From Cryptomeria japonica (lineage: Eukaryota; Streptophyta; Pinopsida; Cupressales; Cupressaceae), in NCBI RefSeq assembly GCF_030272615.1, contig NC_081410.1:119972640-120036639 (forward strand): a DNA stretch of 64,000 nucleotides. The letters run 5' to 3'. This document shows positions 44,977 to 55,371 of the stretch, in pieces (the first letter of the stretch is position 1; each line of letters begins with the position of its first letter). The position numbers and the translations under genes are program-made. A model generated the notes under the pieces. It was not told the origin of the DNA. It saw only the letters and a program-made list of their open reading frames with translations, and did no database searches.

Positions 44977-45158
44977 TGCATGTTGAGAATGGATTGACTG
45001 ATACACAGTGTGAACAACACATATATAACAGTGTTAAAGGAAGGTCCCAAAGGTACACAAATGAAGCTGCATGTTGAGAATGGATTGACTGATACGCAGT
45101 GTGAACAACACATATATAACAGTGTTAAAGGAAGGTCCCAAAGGTACACAAATGAAGC
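44977..45158. repeat. 91-bp tandem duplication
   Basis: Two head-to-tail copies (44977-45067 and 45068-45158) beginning TGCATGTTGAGAATGG, differing at one position seen (ACAC/ACGC). A recent event. Confidence 0.9.
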
Positions 45159-45443
45159 TGAATAACAAATATAAACAACAAAAATCCTTAATTTCTATTG
45201 AAAATGCACATCGATGAATATATGAAGGTGCTTATCAAAGTAGTACAAAAATACTTTTGTCACTAGGGAAAGCTCAATAAGAAGCAATTTTGTGCAAATA
45301 TTTAGATATTGCCTTCACGTGTTCACTTTATAGTTCCATTTCTCATACATACAAAGCTGTGTTTTATTCATACAGACAAGATATTAGATTATATATCATA
45401 AAACGGAAAATATCAATGGATCAAAAGATTTTTGAAGTCATAC

Positions 45444-45492
45444 CTTTTTCCTGGTCCAACCTTCTTTAGAAAGTGACAAAGACTTCCTTAAC
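45444..45492 (-). CDS. SUMO protease exon (49 bp), most 5' exon found
   Basis: Acceptor CCTCTTACAG before 45492 and donor GTATGA after 45444. Reads (x)LRKSLSLSKEGWTRKK, entering with one base and leaving in phase 0, as the exon at 41728 needs. The peptide itself is not diagnostic; the call rests on splice signals, phase and position. Upstream exons were not found and would lie to the right, perhaps past the window. Confidence 0.7.
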
Positions 45493-45755
45493 CTGTAAGA
45501 GGAACATCAACTATTAAGAGAAAAAAGAACAATTACTCATATTAAAAAAATATATAACAGAAGATGCATAAATTATAATTTTAAGTAATATGCCAAGCAC
45601 CAATGATTTATCCCACATCCAATAAGACTACAATAGTATTAAAGTAATGTTGTAGTTTTTTAATTTTTAATGGTCAATTAAGTCTTTAGGATAGACTTTA
45701 GGAATATTCTTATAATTAAGTTCTTACATGTTGCTTTATTAGTCATTGATCTTAT

Positions 45756-46452
45756 TGTAATGTCCCCTTTTGGGATCGCCCTAAATCTTGCCCTTGTAAA
45801 TATCAAAGTCTGCTAATTTTCACCCTTATTAATTCTGATATTAGATATTGATCCGTTCACTTTCTTGTCTTCTTTAATCTTATGGATGGTTTCTCCAATT
45901 CCCCTTCTCATTTGAATTAATCTCTTATTTATATCTTCATTTGTGGGAAGTCACACCTCTTCATAAGAAATGAGTCATCACTCTTCATTGCTACCCTTTT
46001 AGAATAATAAATTGATCTCCCTTGGATGTCCTCCTCAAATGAGACTTTCTCCTTTGTATATCCTCCAATGTGAGGGAGAGGTCACACCTCTTCATCATGT
46101 ATGGCCCTTTGGAAAGAGACACACCCTTTCCACCATTAGCACCGTTTAAAAGAGTGCAACTCTTCATTATTTCTGCCTTTTGAAAGGAACACAACCTTTC
46201 ACATTCAGATCTGTACTTCTTATTTATATCAAATGTGCACTTCCGATTCCCCAAATTATCCCCTCAAATGAGGTTCTCTTCTCCCTTTTATATTTCATGT
46301 TTGAGGGACACACAACTTTTCATTTCATGTCTTTGACCATTCATTAATTTAATTAAAATTTAATTATATTTAATTGTATTCTTTTATATTTTTATTTTTA
46401 TTTTATTATTATCATTTATCATTAAACTGTATTTCAAAGTGGGGACATTACA
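45756..46452. mobile_element. Solo LTR, TGTAATGTCCC family, copy 2
   Basis: 697 bp. Ends TGTAATGTCCCC...GGGGACATTACA form 12-bp inverted terminal repeats and are flanked by a perfect 5-bp duplication CTTAT (45751-45755 and 46453-46457). TG...CA with a 5-bp duplication fits a solo LTR better than a MITE. Carries a hairpin array at 45947-46201. Confidence 0.8.
45947..46201 (+). repeat. Hairpin array with CAC-rich loops
   Basis: Six hairpins with unrelated stems and similar loops: GAAG/CTTC (45947), GAGT/ACTC (45972-45983), AGAGGT-CAC-ACCTCT (46077-46091), GGAAAG/CTTTCC with loop AGACACACC (46111-46131), AAGAGT-GCA-ACTCTT (46150-46164) and TGAAAGG-AACACAA-CCTTTCA (46181-46201). The last four stems are perfect. 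Loops contain CAC or CACA(C), recalling CACCAA at 8578 and CACC at 35611. Confidence 0.65.
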
Positions 46453-46560
46453 CTTATCCTTTATGGAAAAATATTTTGTAACTCTTATTTAAGGAGACAT
46501 TCACTCCATGTTTAATATTGCATATCTTGGTAATCACTCTATGTTCTATTTTTTGTAATA

Positions 46561-46572
46561 TGGTATTAGAGC
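46561..46572 (+). promoter_or_regulatory. Primer-binding site, third copia
   Basis: TGGTATTAGAGC, one change from the initiator-tRNA-Met type TGGTATCAGAGC. It marks the end of the 5' LTR. Confidence 0.8.
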
Positions 46573-47036
46573 CCAAGTTGAGCTTCAGAATTTTAGAACG
46601 CATGAAAGCCTAGGGACTACTATCTGTAGTAATGGTTCAAGGAACACATGTAATACAAAACATGCCAAAGGAGCGTCGTACAAAACATTACATTGTTGTA
46701 CAAATTCATACAAGGACAAGTTGCAAGGTTTGTATACAAAATTGCTTCCAACAAATCATGCCAGCCTTTTCTTGAAAAAAACACAATTAGTATCTCTACA
46801 AATTCATGGTTCTCTTCTCTGCAAAATTGCCTCTAATTTAAAAAGAAAAATAGCAGCATTTTTTCAATTGGAAAAATTGCATCTTTTGGACAATTGAAAT
46901 CACAAGTTATTGATAAAATTCACATTGTTTTTTGCGAATGAAAATCGCACATGCATTTTTTCACAATGGATTTTTGAAGAGACCCAACGTCTAGGGCTTG
47001 TGTTGGTGATTTTTGGCAATTTTTCAAAATAAAATT

Positions 47037-47270
47037 TGAAAGTAATCAGAGGAATTTCACACACAAAAAAAAATGTTCTTCTTCCACCCTTGTTCAATCA
47101 ATCATATTACATATTAATAGGATTTCTATCTCCTATATTATAGGAGAGTTCCTATAACAAATCCCCAACATAGTTTATTACATATAACAAACTAAAACAG
47201 CTTAAAAAACATTATTGTTTGTATCCTAAAAACTAGCTACGGGAATAGGAATGATGTAAAATTCCCAACA
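47037..47270 (-). repeat. Small copia, 3' LTR
   Basis: 234 bp; on the minus strand it starts TGTTGGGAATTTTAC and ends at 47037 with CA. Confidence 0.85.
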
Positions 47271-47692
47271 CCCCCCCCCCCATATTGTATCATTATCCAA
47301 ATGGAGATAAATGGACCAACAATAATTGATGACCACGTTTAGTAGTTCATCATATGATATGAGTAGGGACATACACATCTACTCGTGACAAGCAATAGTG
47401 AAACTAGCCTCACTATGCTCATACTACTTTCATCCAAGGATAAGGACTAACACATCTATCCAAGGTCTTACATCAAATTTGGATAGGGACAAACACATCT
47501 ATCCAACTTCAACGTTATGAATAGGGACACACATCTACTCACAACAATTATGAGTAGGGACACGCATCCAAGCATAATTACTCAATACCTATGACTAGGG
47601 ACAAACACATCCAATCACTTACATCATCTTGTGAATGGGGAGAAACACATGCATTCACAAACAACCAAGAATTGTGATTAGGGACAAACTCA

Positions 47693-48231
47693 TCACATCA
47701 CAAATACAAACTTTTGATTCGATTTAAAAATATATTCCTCCTCACTATTCTTGTGTGGAGGGTTTTTAGTAGCTATTTCAAAGAGACATTTTTCATCATT
47801 GTCTGTAGCCAATGCTTTATCTGTATTTAGCTTACCATCGAGGAAATCCTTGGCACACTGAATGCAATTCATAATAATGTGTCCTTTTTTCCTGCAATAG
47901 TAACACAAAATTCTATCCTTGAGAAAACGATTTCCCTTTGACGTAGAAGAACTGGATTTGAAGGAATAAAAGGCTTGTATTTTCCAAACATTGCAATTTC
48001 TTCTATATTTGAGTCAATTTTCTTAGCTCCATCAATTAAAGTAAATATTATATCTTCTAGGGTAGCATTTACTTTGTTCAATGTGAACAAAATATTACCA
48101 TAGCTAGGAGGCATGTTATTTAAAAAAATAGCTTTTGCATCATCATCATCTACTTTAGCTTTTATCTCAGCTAGTTGATTCAATAAGGAACGAAACTTTT
48201 CAAGTTGAACAATGTTGTCACTTTCCATCAC
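47693..48231 (-). pseudogene. Small copia gag (broken)
   Basis: Minus-strand frames: capsid part 48231-47869 (LEKFRSLLNQLAEIKAKVDD, LNNMPPSYGNIL, typical of UBN2 copia gag), then a frameshift and a zinc knuckle CYYCRKKGHIIMNC read from about 47905 downward. The upstream part of gag (48232-49300) is too decayed to follow. No pol domain is detectable. Confidence 0.75.
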
Positions 48232-49653
48232 TTTCAGCCCAAAAAAATTGTGTTAAGCCCTCTTTGCACTTGATGCTTTTGATAAGTTGATATGATGAAG
48301 GTGTGCATTTGATAGTCCGAGACCAATCAATGCTATAGCTCTTTGATCCTTTGCAGTCTATTTTGTGCTTCATCAACATCAATTGCCCTTATTGTTGCTC
48401 CACTTACCACATCCCATTGATCCTTTTCAACAAGGATCAACTATACTTAATTTGCCATGTGTGAAACTCTAAACCTTCAAATTTTTCAATTGATGTGCTA
48501 TTCTTCTCCATAAAGAAAATATATTCGACTCTCCCTTAATCAAAAGTAAATGGAAGTGTTGGGCTCCACCGATAATGCACCTTAAAATAATTAACACTTT
48601 CACAACTTTACATATATATTAAATAAAATAGTATGAAGAAACTAAACTCTTTAATTGTTTAGAAGACAAATAAATAAAAGTGCCTAATAAGCAATATCCT
48701 ACCTCAACAAAGTCAAAAGACCAATGACAAAATCCTTGAAGCTATAAGCTTGTGGCTTCTCTTTTCAAAAAAAGCTCGAATTTTCTATTACCAAGCAGAT
48801 TTCTTCTTCTTTATCACAAATAACTGATATCAAAGGCTCTTTTCTTCAAATTGTGATTTTCTTCTCAAAATGGCGACTCAATAGCTTTAGTTATGGTCAC
48901 TTTGTTCTTCTCCTTGCAGGACCTCCTTGGGTATGCACATCACCATAATACAACTCCTCATCAAGCCAATGCCATCAATAAGATGTTTGTCTCACAAATG
49001 AGTATATAAAATTTTTGATGTTGAAAAAATCTTGCAAAAGCTTAAAATATTTCCCTTGGAAGATTTTTCAAAACAAATAAACACTTGGTTTGAATCATTT
49101 GCATGCATGACTCTTCACTCTTCTTGAATGCAACTAGCTCTAATCTAAGAGTTGGCCATTCTTGCAAACCCAATATTTGTGGATGCCTTAATAATCATCT
49201 TTCTATTGCACACAATAGATGCCTTTGCCACTGGTTCCAACTTGTGATTTCCGTTCTTTCTCCAACCGTACCACTTTGACCCAGTCACCTCTATTATCTC
49301 ATTCCCCTCTCCCTACGTAGCCCACAACCTCTTCCACTCCTCAAGCTTGTCGACCACACATAAGTTGTAAATTTATCTCAAATCGAGTAGTTGGCTTTCA
49401 ATAGAACTTTCTTTTGATTTTTTGCTTCTACAAATTCTCAATAGATGAGATCATTGGGAAGAGAACAACACAGCAGCTAAGCATGTTCACTTTCATTCAG
49501 ATCTTACACTCTGCACATAAATTCCTCTTCCATATAGCTGGTATGGGACAAACGTAGGCCGAAACTCTAGTAGTTTCCCTCAAACCTAGGCCTTGAGGTC
49601 TGTAGTTACTCCAAATTAGGCGCCAAATGGAGGGCGTGAAAAGAAATGATGTT
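48232..49653 (-). other. Small copia internal sequence, no intact ORF
   Basis: Between the recognisable gag and the primer-binding site. Fragments suggest degraded 5' gag and leader, without a readable frame. Confidence 0.4.
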
Positions 49654-49665
49654 GCTCTAATACCA

Positions 49666-49908
49666 GGAAAGTAATCAGAGGAATTTTACAAGAAAAATAA
49701 TATGCTCTTCTTCCAACATTGTTCATTCAATCATATTAAATATTAATAGGATTTATATCTCCTATATTATAAGAGAGTTCCTATAAGGCTATAACGAATC
49801 CCCAACATAGATTATTACAGTATAACAAACTAAAACAACTTAACAAACATTATTGTTTGTATCCTAAATCCAAGCCATGGGAATAGGAATGGTGTAATAT
49901 TCCCAACA
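49666..49908 (-). repeat. Small copia, 5' LTR
   Basis: 243 bp; TGTTGGGAATATTAC at 49908 on the minus strand. The end next to the primer site reads CC where the other LTR has CA. Confidence 0.85.
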
Positions 49909-50026
49909 AAATTATGGGTATTTTCTACCATTTAGTAACTAGGGTTTCAAAGAAAATCCTAAAAATTGTGGTCTAATTTCATATGGTAAGTTTATATTTT
50001 TGCAATTTCAAATAGCAAGAGGGATG

Positions 50027-50139
50027 GCTTCATTACTCAACATCATGTTGGAAAGGAATTAGTACTTCACTGGCAAGAATTACAAAACCTGAAAAACAAT
50101 ACATGCTCACAATCTTCGAGTGTAGATACCTTGATAAGA
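50027..50139 (+). pseudogene. Third copia gag, first part
   Basis: ATG 50027 opens MASLLNIMLERN, then TAG and a degraded continuation (YFTGKNYKT, then KQYMLTIFECRYLD) matching the inner copia gag start. It is interrupted by foreign sequence after about 50140. Confidence 0.75.
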
Positions 50140-50705
50140 TCTCCCTTCAACTAGCTAGGACTTGCCTAGACTCGGCAAGTCCTAGGGGCTCAAACTTGGA
50201 CTCGGTCGAGTCTAGGTCAGACTCATCAAGTCCAAGCGAGTCCCGTCTCCTAAACTCAGCCAAACTCAAAAAAAAATCAAATCTCAAAATTTAAATGCCT
50301 TTTTGGTTTATGACATGCCCCCAGAATATACATTAATTATAGCATGATATAGCTCCCCATCTTTGTTTTCAAGTCAGTATCATTCTCTTCATCAGAATAT
50401 ATACATGAAATATAACATTTAAATCACATTTCCCTTTGTCTTTTTCCTTTCTTATTCATTAAGTTATATTTCATGTATATATTGGCAAGATGCTTGAGAG
50501 TGGTTTCAAATCTAGGAGTTAGAATGCAAATTCTAGGTTTTATAATATCTTGTAAACTTGCAAACTTAGTCAAATTTCAGTAATCAACAGCGTCCTATCA
50601 ACATTCTCTTGCTCTCTCTATCTCACTCACTTTATCTGCCCTAAACTCTAGACCTATCTCTCTCCCTATCACCCTTCCTCTATACCCTCTCTCTACCTCT
50701 ATCTC

Positions 50706-52167
50706 TGTCATGTCCCCTCCTTGATCATTATGTATATCATAAATGAAATAATAATTACTATTAATTAATATAATAATTACCAAAGAATGATTATTTGAAA
50801 CTTAATTATTTATTAAATATTATTATTTAAATAATAATAATAATATTCTTGAAATATTCCAATAAAAATAAATTAATATTATATTATAAACATAATTTAT
50901 ATATTATAAATTTTAAACATTATTTTAAACACAATTTATATATTTAACTTGATATGAACAATTTCACCCATATAAAGGCAATCAGAAGATGGCAATCTGT
51001 CATACAGTCGTTCCTCAAATTAACATAACAAAGACATAATTAACATACAATCAAAATAGGCATGAGTCCGATTCATTATATGAGTTAATTTACTTAAAGT
51101 TAATAGCCATTAAAATAATAACTGTGAAAGACCGATTATTCAAAGGAATGATTTGTTATAAGAAGACGTGGATTAGTCAATGCCACGACTCATGAAAAGA
51201 TTACATCGATGATTGCTAATGAATAAAGATACAAATATTAGTTATGCTTCTTAATTGCCACGGGATGATAAAGGATGTGTTTCTTTGATGATCAAAAGGT
51301 ATGTCTCATAATCTAAAAGCATATATATGAAGATTGAAAGTGCAGAAAGGAGGGAAAGAAAAAAACGATGGATCAAAAAGCAATGTTTTACAAGTAATAG
51401 GTATGATTTAATAATGTGCAGCAAAGGTATTTCATAATGCACAGTGAATAGACCTGACTTTAGGGAAATTCGTGGGAATATAAACAAAAGAGGTATATGT
51501 ATATTCTGACAGTCATAGTAAGTTACAGGCAGTAACATTCTTGTTCTAGGTGGTATGCATGGGGATGTGCTTAATATGTATGCTTAATATATGAAGTCCG
51601 ACAATGTTCTTATGCAGAATTTAAAGAATAAAATATTAATAAATTATAATAAATAAATACTGATAATAATATAATAATTATAATAAATAAATAAGTATTG
51701 ATAATTGTATAATAATTATTATTATGATATTGACTGAGAAATGCTCTACAGACGAATATAATAATAATAGTATATAAATACATATATAAATATATAAAGT
51801 AATGATTTGATCAGACAAATAAATGTTATAATATAAATCAGAAGAACTCTTAAGTTAATATCAGGAAGAAGAATATGTTTTCTGTTATGACTGTCTATGT
51901 TTAAGAAGTTGGGAAAGGAAATGTTCCTAATAGGGGACATTACAATTGGTTTGATACTTACATTAAGAACTATGGATGTTTGATAGACGAACAATTTATT
52001 TATTAATATTTAATTGATTGAGCTGCGGAATATCACTGATTTGATGCATGTTAAGGTGAAATTGTCTCCTAATATATTTAGTTTGAGTCATCCCTAAACC
52101 CATGAGGGGACATTACAATTGATTAATTATGGCTAAAGCATCCCTAAACCCATGAGGGGACATCACA
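50706..52167. mobile_element. Solo LTR, TGTAATGTCCC family, copy 3
   Basis: Starts TGTCATGTCCCCTCC and ends GAGGGGACATCACA, flanked by a perfect 5-bp duplication ATCTC (50701-50705 and 52168-52172). A+T-rich inside. Near the right end a 49-base unit containing 'CATCCCTAAACCCATGAGGGGACAT' is duplicated (about 52090-52167), so two alternative right ends exist; only the outer one matches the duplication. Confidence 0.75.
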
Positions 52168-52557
52168 ATCTCACTCTCTCCTCTCTCCCCCAAAATTTAG
52201 GCCTCTCTCACTCTCTCTCTCTCTCTCTCTCTCAAATCCCAACAAGGGGTGCTACCCTCAACCTCGTTTTAGTGTTGCCCCCAAACCCCCATCAAACTAT
52301 AAGTCTAAGCAAGTAATAGGCCAATGATGAATCGTGATTAGACAAATCTACATAATGCATATCCCTTGTTGCAAATCTTTGCTTATTCATAGTTAAAAAG
52401 ATATTATGGCTGCTACATCATCCAAAAGCTACTTTAGATGCCTTCGTAGGAGGGATGCAAGCTCCTCTAAAACATAAACTTCTAGTCATTGTTTTGATAT
52501 TTGTTCGGAACGTTTGATGCCATGGATTTCATAGTCCACAAGTTTTGTATATATTTG

Positions 52558-52559
<2 letters not shown>

Positions 52560-52622
<63 letters not shown>
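52560..52622. repeat. (AT)n microsatellite
   Basis: About 31 uninterrupted AT units. Confidence 0.97.
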
Positions 52623-52625
<3 letters not shown>

Positions 52626-52880
52626 TGTTCTATTTCCTTCAACTACACTTTTCATTTATACTTATGTGATCGATGGATACTTGTGTATGCGATAACATTA
52701 GCTTCTATTTGATGATGTTAATATGTCTTTAAGGTTTATTTAATAAAGGGTTCATGAAACAAGTTTTAAACCCTTAAAAATCTCTAAATTTCTTGGGTTT
52801 TCCACTTTGTCGAGTTTTTGCCGAGTCTCGAGTCCCGAGTCAGGTCACCGTTGCCCGAGTCTACGTCGTGTCTGAATCTC

Positions 52881-54448
52881 GTTTCTTTGGTATTAACACT
52901 CGATCAATGGTTGCATGGAACAACCAAAACAAGTTTGTTGAGCGTTCTTGAGAAGCCATCATGTTGACCAAGTTATCAATGACAAATGAAATGCTCTAGA
53001 GGTTCAAAAAGGCAAAACCTCTAAAGGAGATTTGGAAGCATATGCGAGATCTCAAAAAAATATGGCAAATAAAGGCAAGGCCTTCTTAAAAAATATGGCA
53101 AATAAAGGCAAGGCCTTCTTAAAGACGTCAAATAAAGGCAAGGCCTTCTTAAAAAATATGCTTTTCTCAATCATTATGGATGAGAAGATGTCATTTGCAA
53201 AAACATTTGATAAAGATCGAAGACACTCACAATCAATTGCAAGCCATAGGTCGCACGATGGAAGAAGATATGGTTATCATAATGCTAAATAAATTACCAC
53301 AGCCATATGAATATTTTATTGAGACACTCAACATCACATCTACCAGTTTGACATGAAGTTCAAAGATTTGTGCAACAAGCTCTTGCAGCAGGGCAAATGG
53401 AAGAAAAAAATTTGGCAGCAACAGTGATAGACTGAGTGTGGAACATGCCTTTGCAACCAAAAACAAGGGCAAAGGCAAGTGGCCTCAAAAGAAAGGCCAA
53501 GGGAATAATGAAGACACTTTGAAGGATCTGTAAAATATCACATCACTATTGTGGTAAACTTGGTAATATGAAGAAGCATTGTAGGAAGAGGTTGGCTAAA
53601 AAAGAAATCCAACTAGGGAGGGCCTCTAGAAAAGGCTAACGTCAAAAAGCATTCTGAGCAAAAGGATTCAACCTTCTATGCTTTCATGGCCAAACAACCA
53701 GCAGATTGGTCAAAGTTATTTGTGTGGTACATCGATTTTGAAGCATCTAAACATTTCACCTACAAGGCAAATTGGTTCATAGAGTACACGACTTGCTCGG
53801 ATTTAATGATCTTTGATGGTGGTGAGTACATAGTTGTTGGCAAAGGAAATATGCAAATATCTTCTGGAGGGAAAATTTATTTTTTCTCAATGTGTACTAT
53901 TTACCAAGAATGCAGCTCAATTTGCTCTCAATGAGTTAGATTACACACCATTGTCCTGATTTTGATGTCATATTTAGCAAAGACAAATGCAATATTGCTG
54001 AAAAAGAATCCATGAAAACCATTGTTGTTGGTATTGAAGATCACGGTTTGTATCAACATGTTGATATTAGAGAGGTTTAGGATTGTGCATTGGCAACCAA
54101 GAGTGCATCTGACATCAATACATAGTGGCATCAGCGGTATGGGAACCTCAACTTAACCTACCTCTCTCAATTGGTTCGAGAGAACTTGGTAGAGACTTTA
54201 CCTAATACATAATAGCAGAAACAGGTTGTTTGTATATGGTTCATGCAGATACATTTGTGGACCAATGAATACGGCATCAGTCACTAGTTCAAGTACTTTC
54301 TTTTGTTTTTTGATAGTTTTAGTAGGAAAATGTGGGTGTTTTTCTTGAAGTCAAAATCAGATGTGTTTAAGGAATTTTAAAAGTTCAAAACATCGGTAGA
54401 GAAAGAAGGAGGATGTCACATCATAACTCTTAGATCTGATAAAGGAGG
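52881..54448 (+). pseudogene. Third copia gag-pol, second part
   Basis: Gag resumes (WNNQNKFVER, KEIWKHMRD, LPQPYEYFIETLNITST). A 'GGCAAGGCCTTCTTAAA' unit is repeated three times at 53072-53150. The zinc knuckle near 53545 reads HHYCGKLGNMKKHC, with the first Cys and the His replaced. Protease region WYIDFEASKHFT near 53710 (DSxAS changed to DFEAS). Integrase fragments follow to LRSDKGGE. Stops and frameshifts are dense; this is the most decayed of the three copia elements. Confidence 0.75.
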
Positions 54449-54669
54449 TGAGTCTTAGGCATATGGGGAAGTTTCATTAACCTGTTTTATTCCCATAGAC
54501 TAATTTGGAGAATACAATAAAGGAATATTTTTAATGAATTAAATTAAGTTGCCTTAAGTTGTTGTGGGTGACTTTATTTAATTTATTTAAGTTGTAAAGT
54601 GACAGTTAAAAAGTTGAAATAAAATAAAGTCGCTTTATGGGGCCAAAAGATAGTTATTTTAATAAAAGT
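54449..54669 (+). other. Start of next repeat, split by hAT
   Basis: Sequence changes abruptly from copia integrase to A+T-rich DNA. It continues after the hAT at 58245. This may be the left end of the element carrying the ORF at 60532, but the LTR border is unproven. Confidence 0.35.
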
Positions 54670-54751
54670 CTAAGTTACCGGTTCTTGTCCTTTTGGCTTG
54701 GGTCCGGGTCCTGGTTTGTGCCCGGTCCTAGTCCGGCCCAGGTTCAACCTA

Positions 54752-54847
54752 GGTTCCACCCAGGTCCTTCCCAGGTGGCCGGGTTCCCTGTGGGTCCTAC
54801 GTCACCCACAGGGAACCCGGCCACCTGGGAAGGACCCGGGTGGAACC
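54752..54847. repeat. 44-bp near-perfect inverted repeat
   Basis: Arms 54752-54795 and 54804-54847 pair with one mismatch around an 8-base centre (CCTACGTC). Very GC-rich. It lies 70 bases inside the hAT left end. Confidence 0.9.
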
Positions 54848-55163
54848 CAAGTCGAACTCAGGAAGACCCGGGTGAACCCAGGCCCGTGGATTCCCAAAAA
54901 CGGGGCCCACGAGTCAAAAAAACAATAAAAAAGGACTTTAAAAAATAGTTTTTTAATAATTAAACCCTAATTCGCCCCTTTATGATGCATTTCATGCATC
55001 AAAACATTCATTCAACTCATTCAATTTGCATTTTTGAAGATTTTTTCTCTAAAGCCAGGCTTCTTAGTTTTTGCATTTTTCTTCTAAGGTAGAGACTATG
55101 AAGATGTGAGACATGCATAGAAGGCATAGGAATCACTAGAGAAGGAAGATTTAGCCATCAAAG

Positions 55164-55345
55164 GTGAGTGAATCTGAATTTTTTTAAGTTCTTTTCAAAT
55201 TTTTTAATTTTTTTAAAAGTTTTTCTAATTTTTTTTAAATAAGTTTTGTATATTTTTTTACACTTTGTATGCATAGTATGGGGTTATAATGCCGAAATTT
55301 TATGAATTTTTTTCAATAATGTTGTGTTTTCTCTTTTTATTTTAG
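55164..55345 (+). other. Probable 5' UTR intron of hAT gene
   Basis: AAAG|GTGAGTG donor at 55164 and TTTTATTTTAG acceptor ending 55345, 26 bases before the start codon. T-rich between. No coding potential; inferred from splice signals only. Confidence 0.45.
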
Positions 55346-55371
55346 GTGCATTATTCATATAATCATACATA

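Larger units (their letters stand above)
45648..46560 (+). repeat. Third copia, 5' LTR (split by a solo LTR)
   Basis: Ends at 46560 directly before a tRNA-Met type primer-binding site. A TGTTGTAG at 45648 is the likely start, giving about 216 bp once the inserted solo LTR (45756-46452 plus one duplicate) is removed. The start is uncertain because no 3' LTR survives. Confidence 0.6.
47037..49908 (-). mobile_element. Small non-autonomous copia with gag only
   Basis: LTR pair 47037-47270 and 49666-49908, flanked by a perfect 5-bp duplication AAATT (47032-47036 and 49909-49913). On the minus strand the 5' LTR is the right one, followed by the primer-binding site TGGTATTAGAGC (plus-strand 49654-49665). 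The polypurine tract before the 3' LTR is a run of about 12 G (plus-strand C at 47271-47282). Only a broken gag is inside; integrase and reverse transcriptase are absent, so it relied on other elements. Confidence 0.88.
50140..52880. mobile_element. Insertion with GACTCG-rich ends (class unclear)
   Basis: Interrupts the third copia gag; the gag resumes at about 52881. The left 120 bases are rich in GACTCGG/CGAGTC, and the right 90 bases carry the same words in inverse orientation (CCGAGTCTCGAGTCCCGAGTC). Inverted, motif-rich subterminal regions resemble those of the hAT elements here, but no clear terminal repeat or 8-bp duplication could be found. No transposase frame. Contains the solo LTR at 50706-52167. 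Confidence 0.4.
46573..54448 (+). mobile_element. Third copia element, truncated and multiply interrupted
   Basis: Same lineage as the inner copia (gag starts MASLLNIMLE against MASLTNLMLE). Order: leader (46573-50026, split by a minus-strand copia at 47037-49908), gag start (50027-50139), foreign insertion (about 50140-52880), rest of gag, zinc knuckle, protease, start of integrase. It stops at 'LRSDKGGE' (54448), where another repeat begins. No 3' LTR, so no target duplication can be checked. Confidence 0.75.

Noticed and set aside
45756-46452. MITE with 12-bp terminal inverted repeats
   Set aside because: TG...CA termini, a 5-bp duplication and two relatives with the same ends fit solo LTRs better.
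46900-47097. 65-codon minus-strand frame
   Set aside because: Crosses the border between copia leader and an inserted LTR, so it cannot be an original gene.
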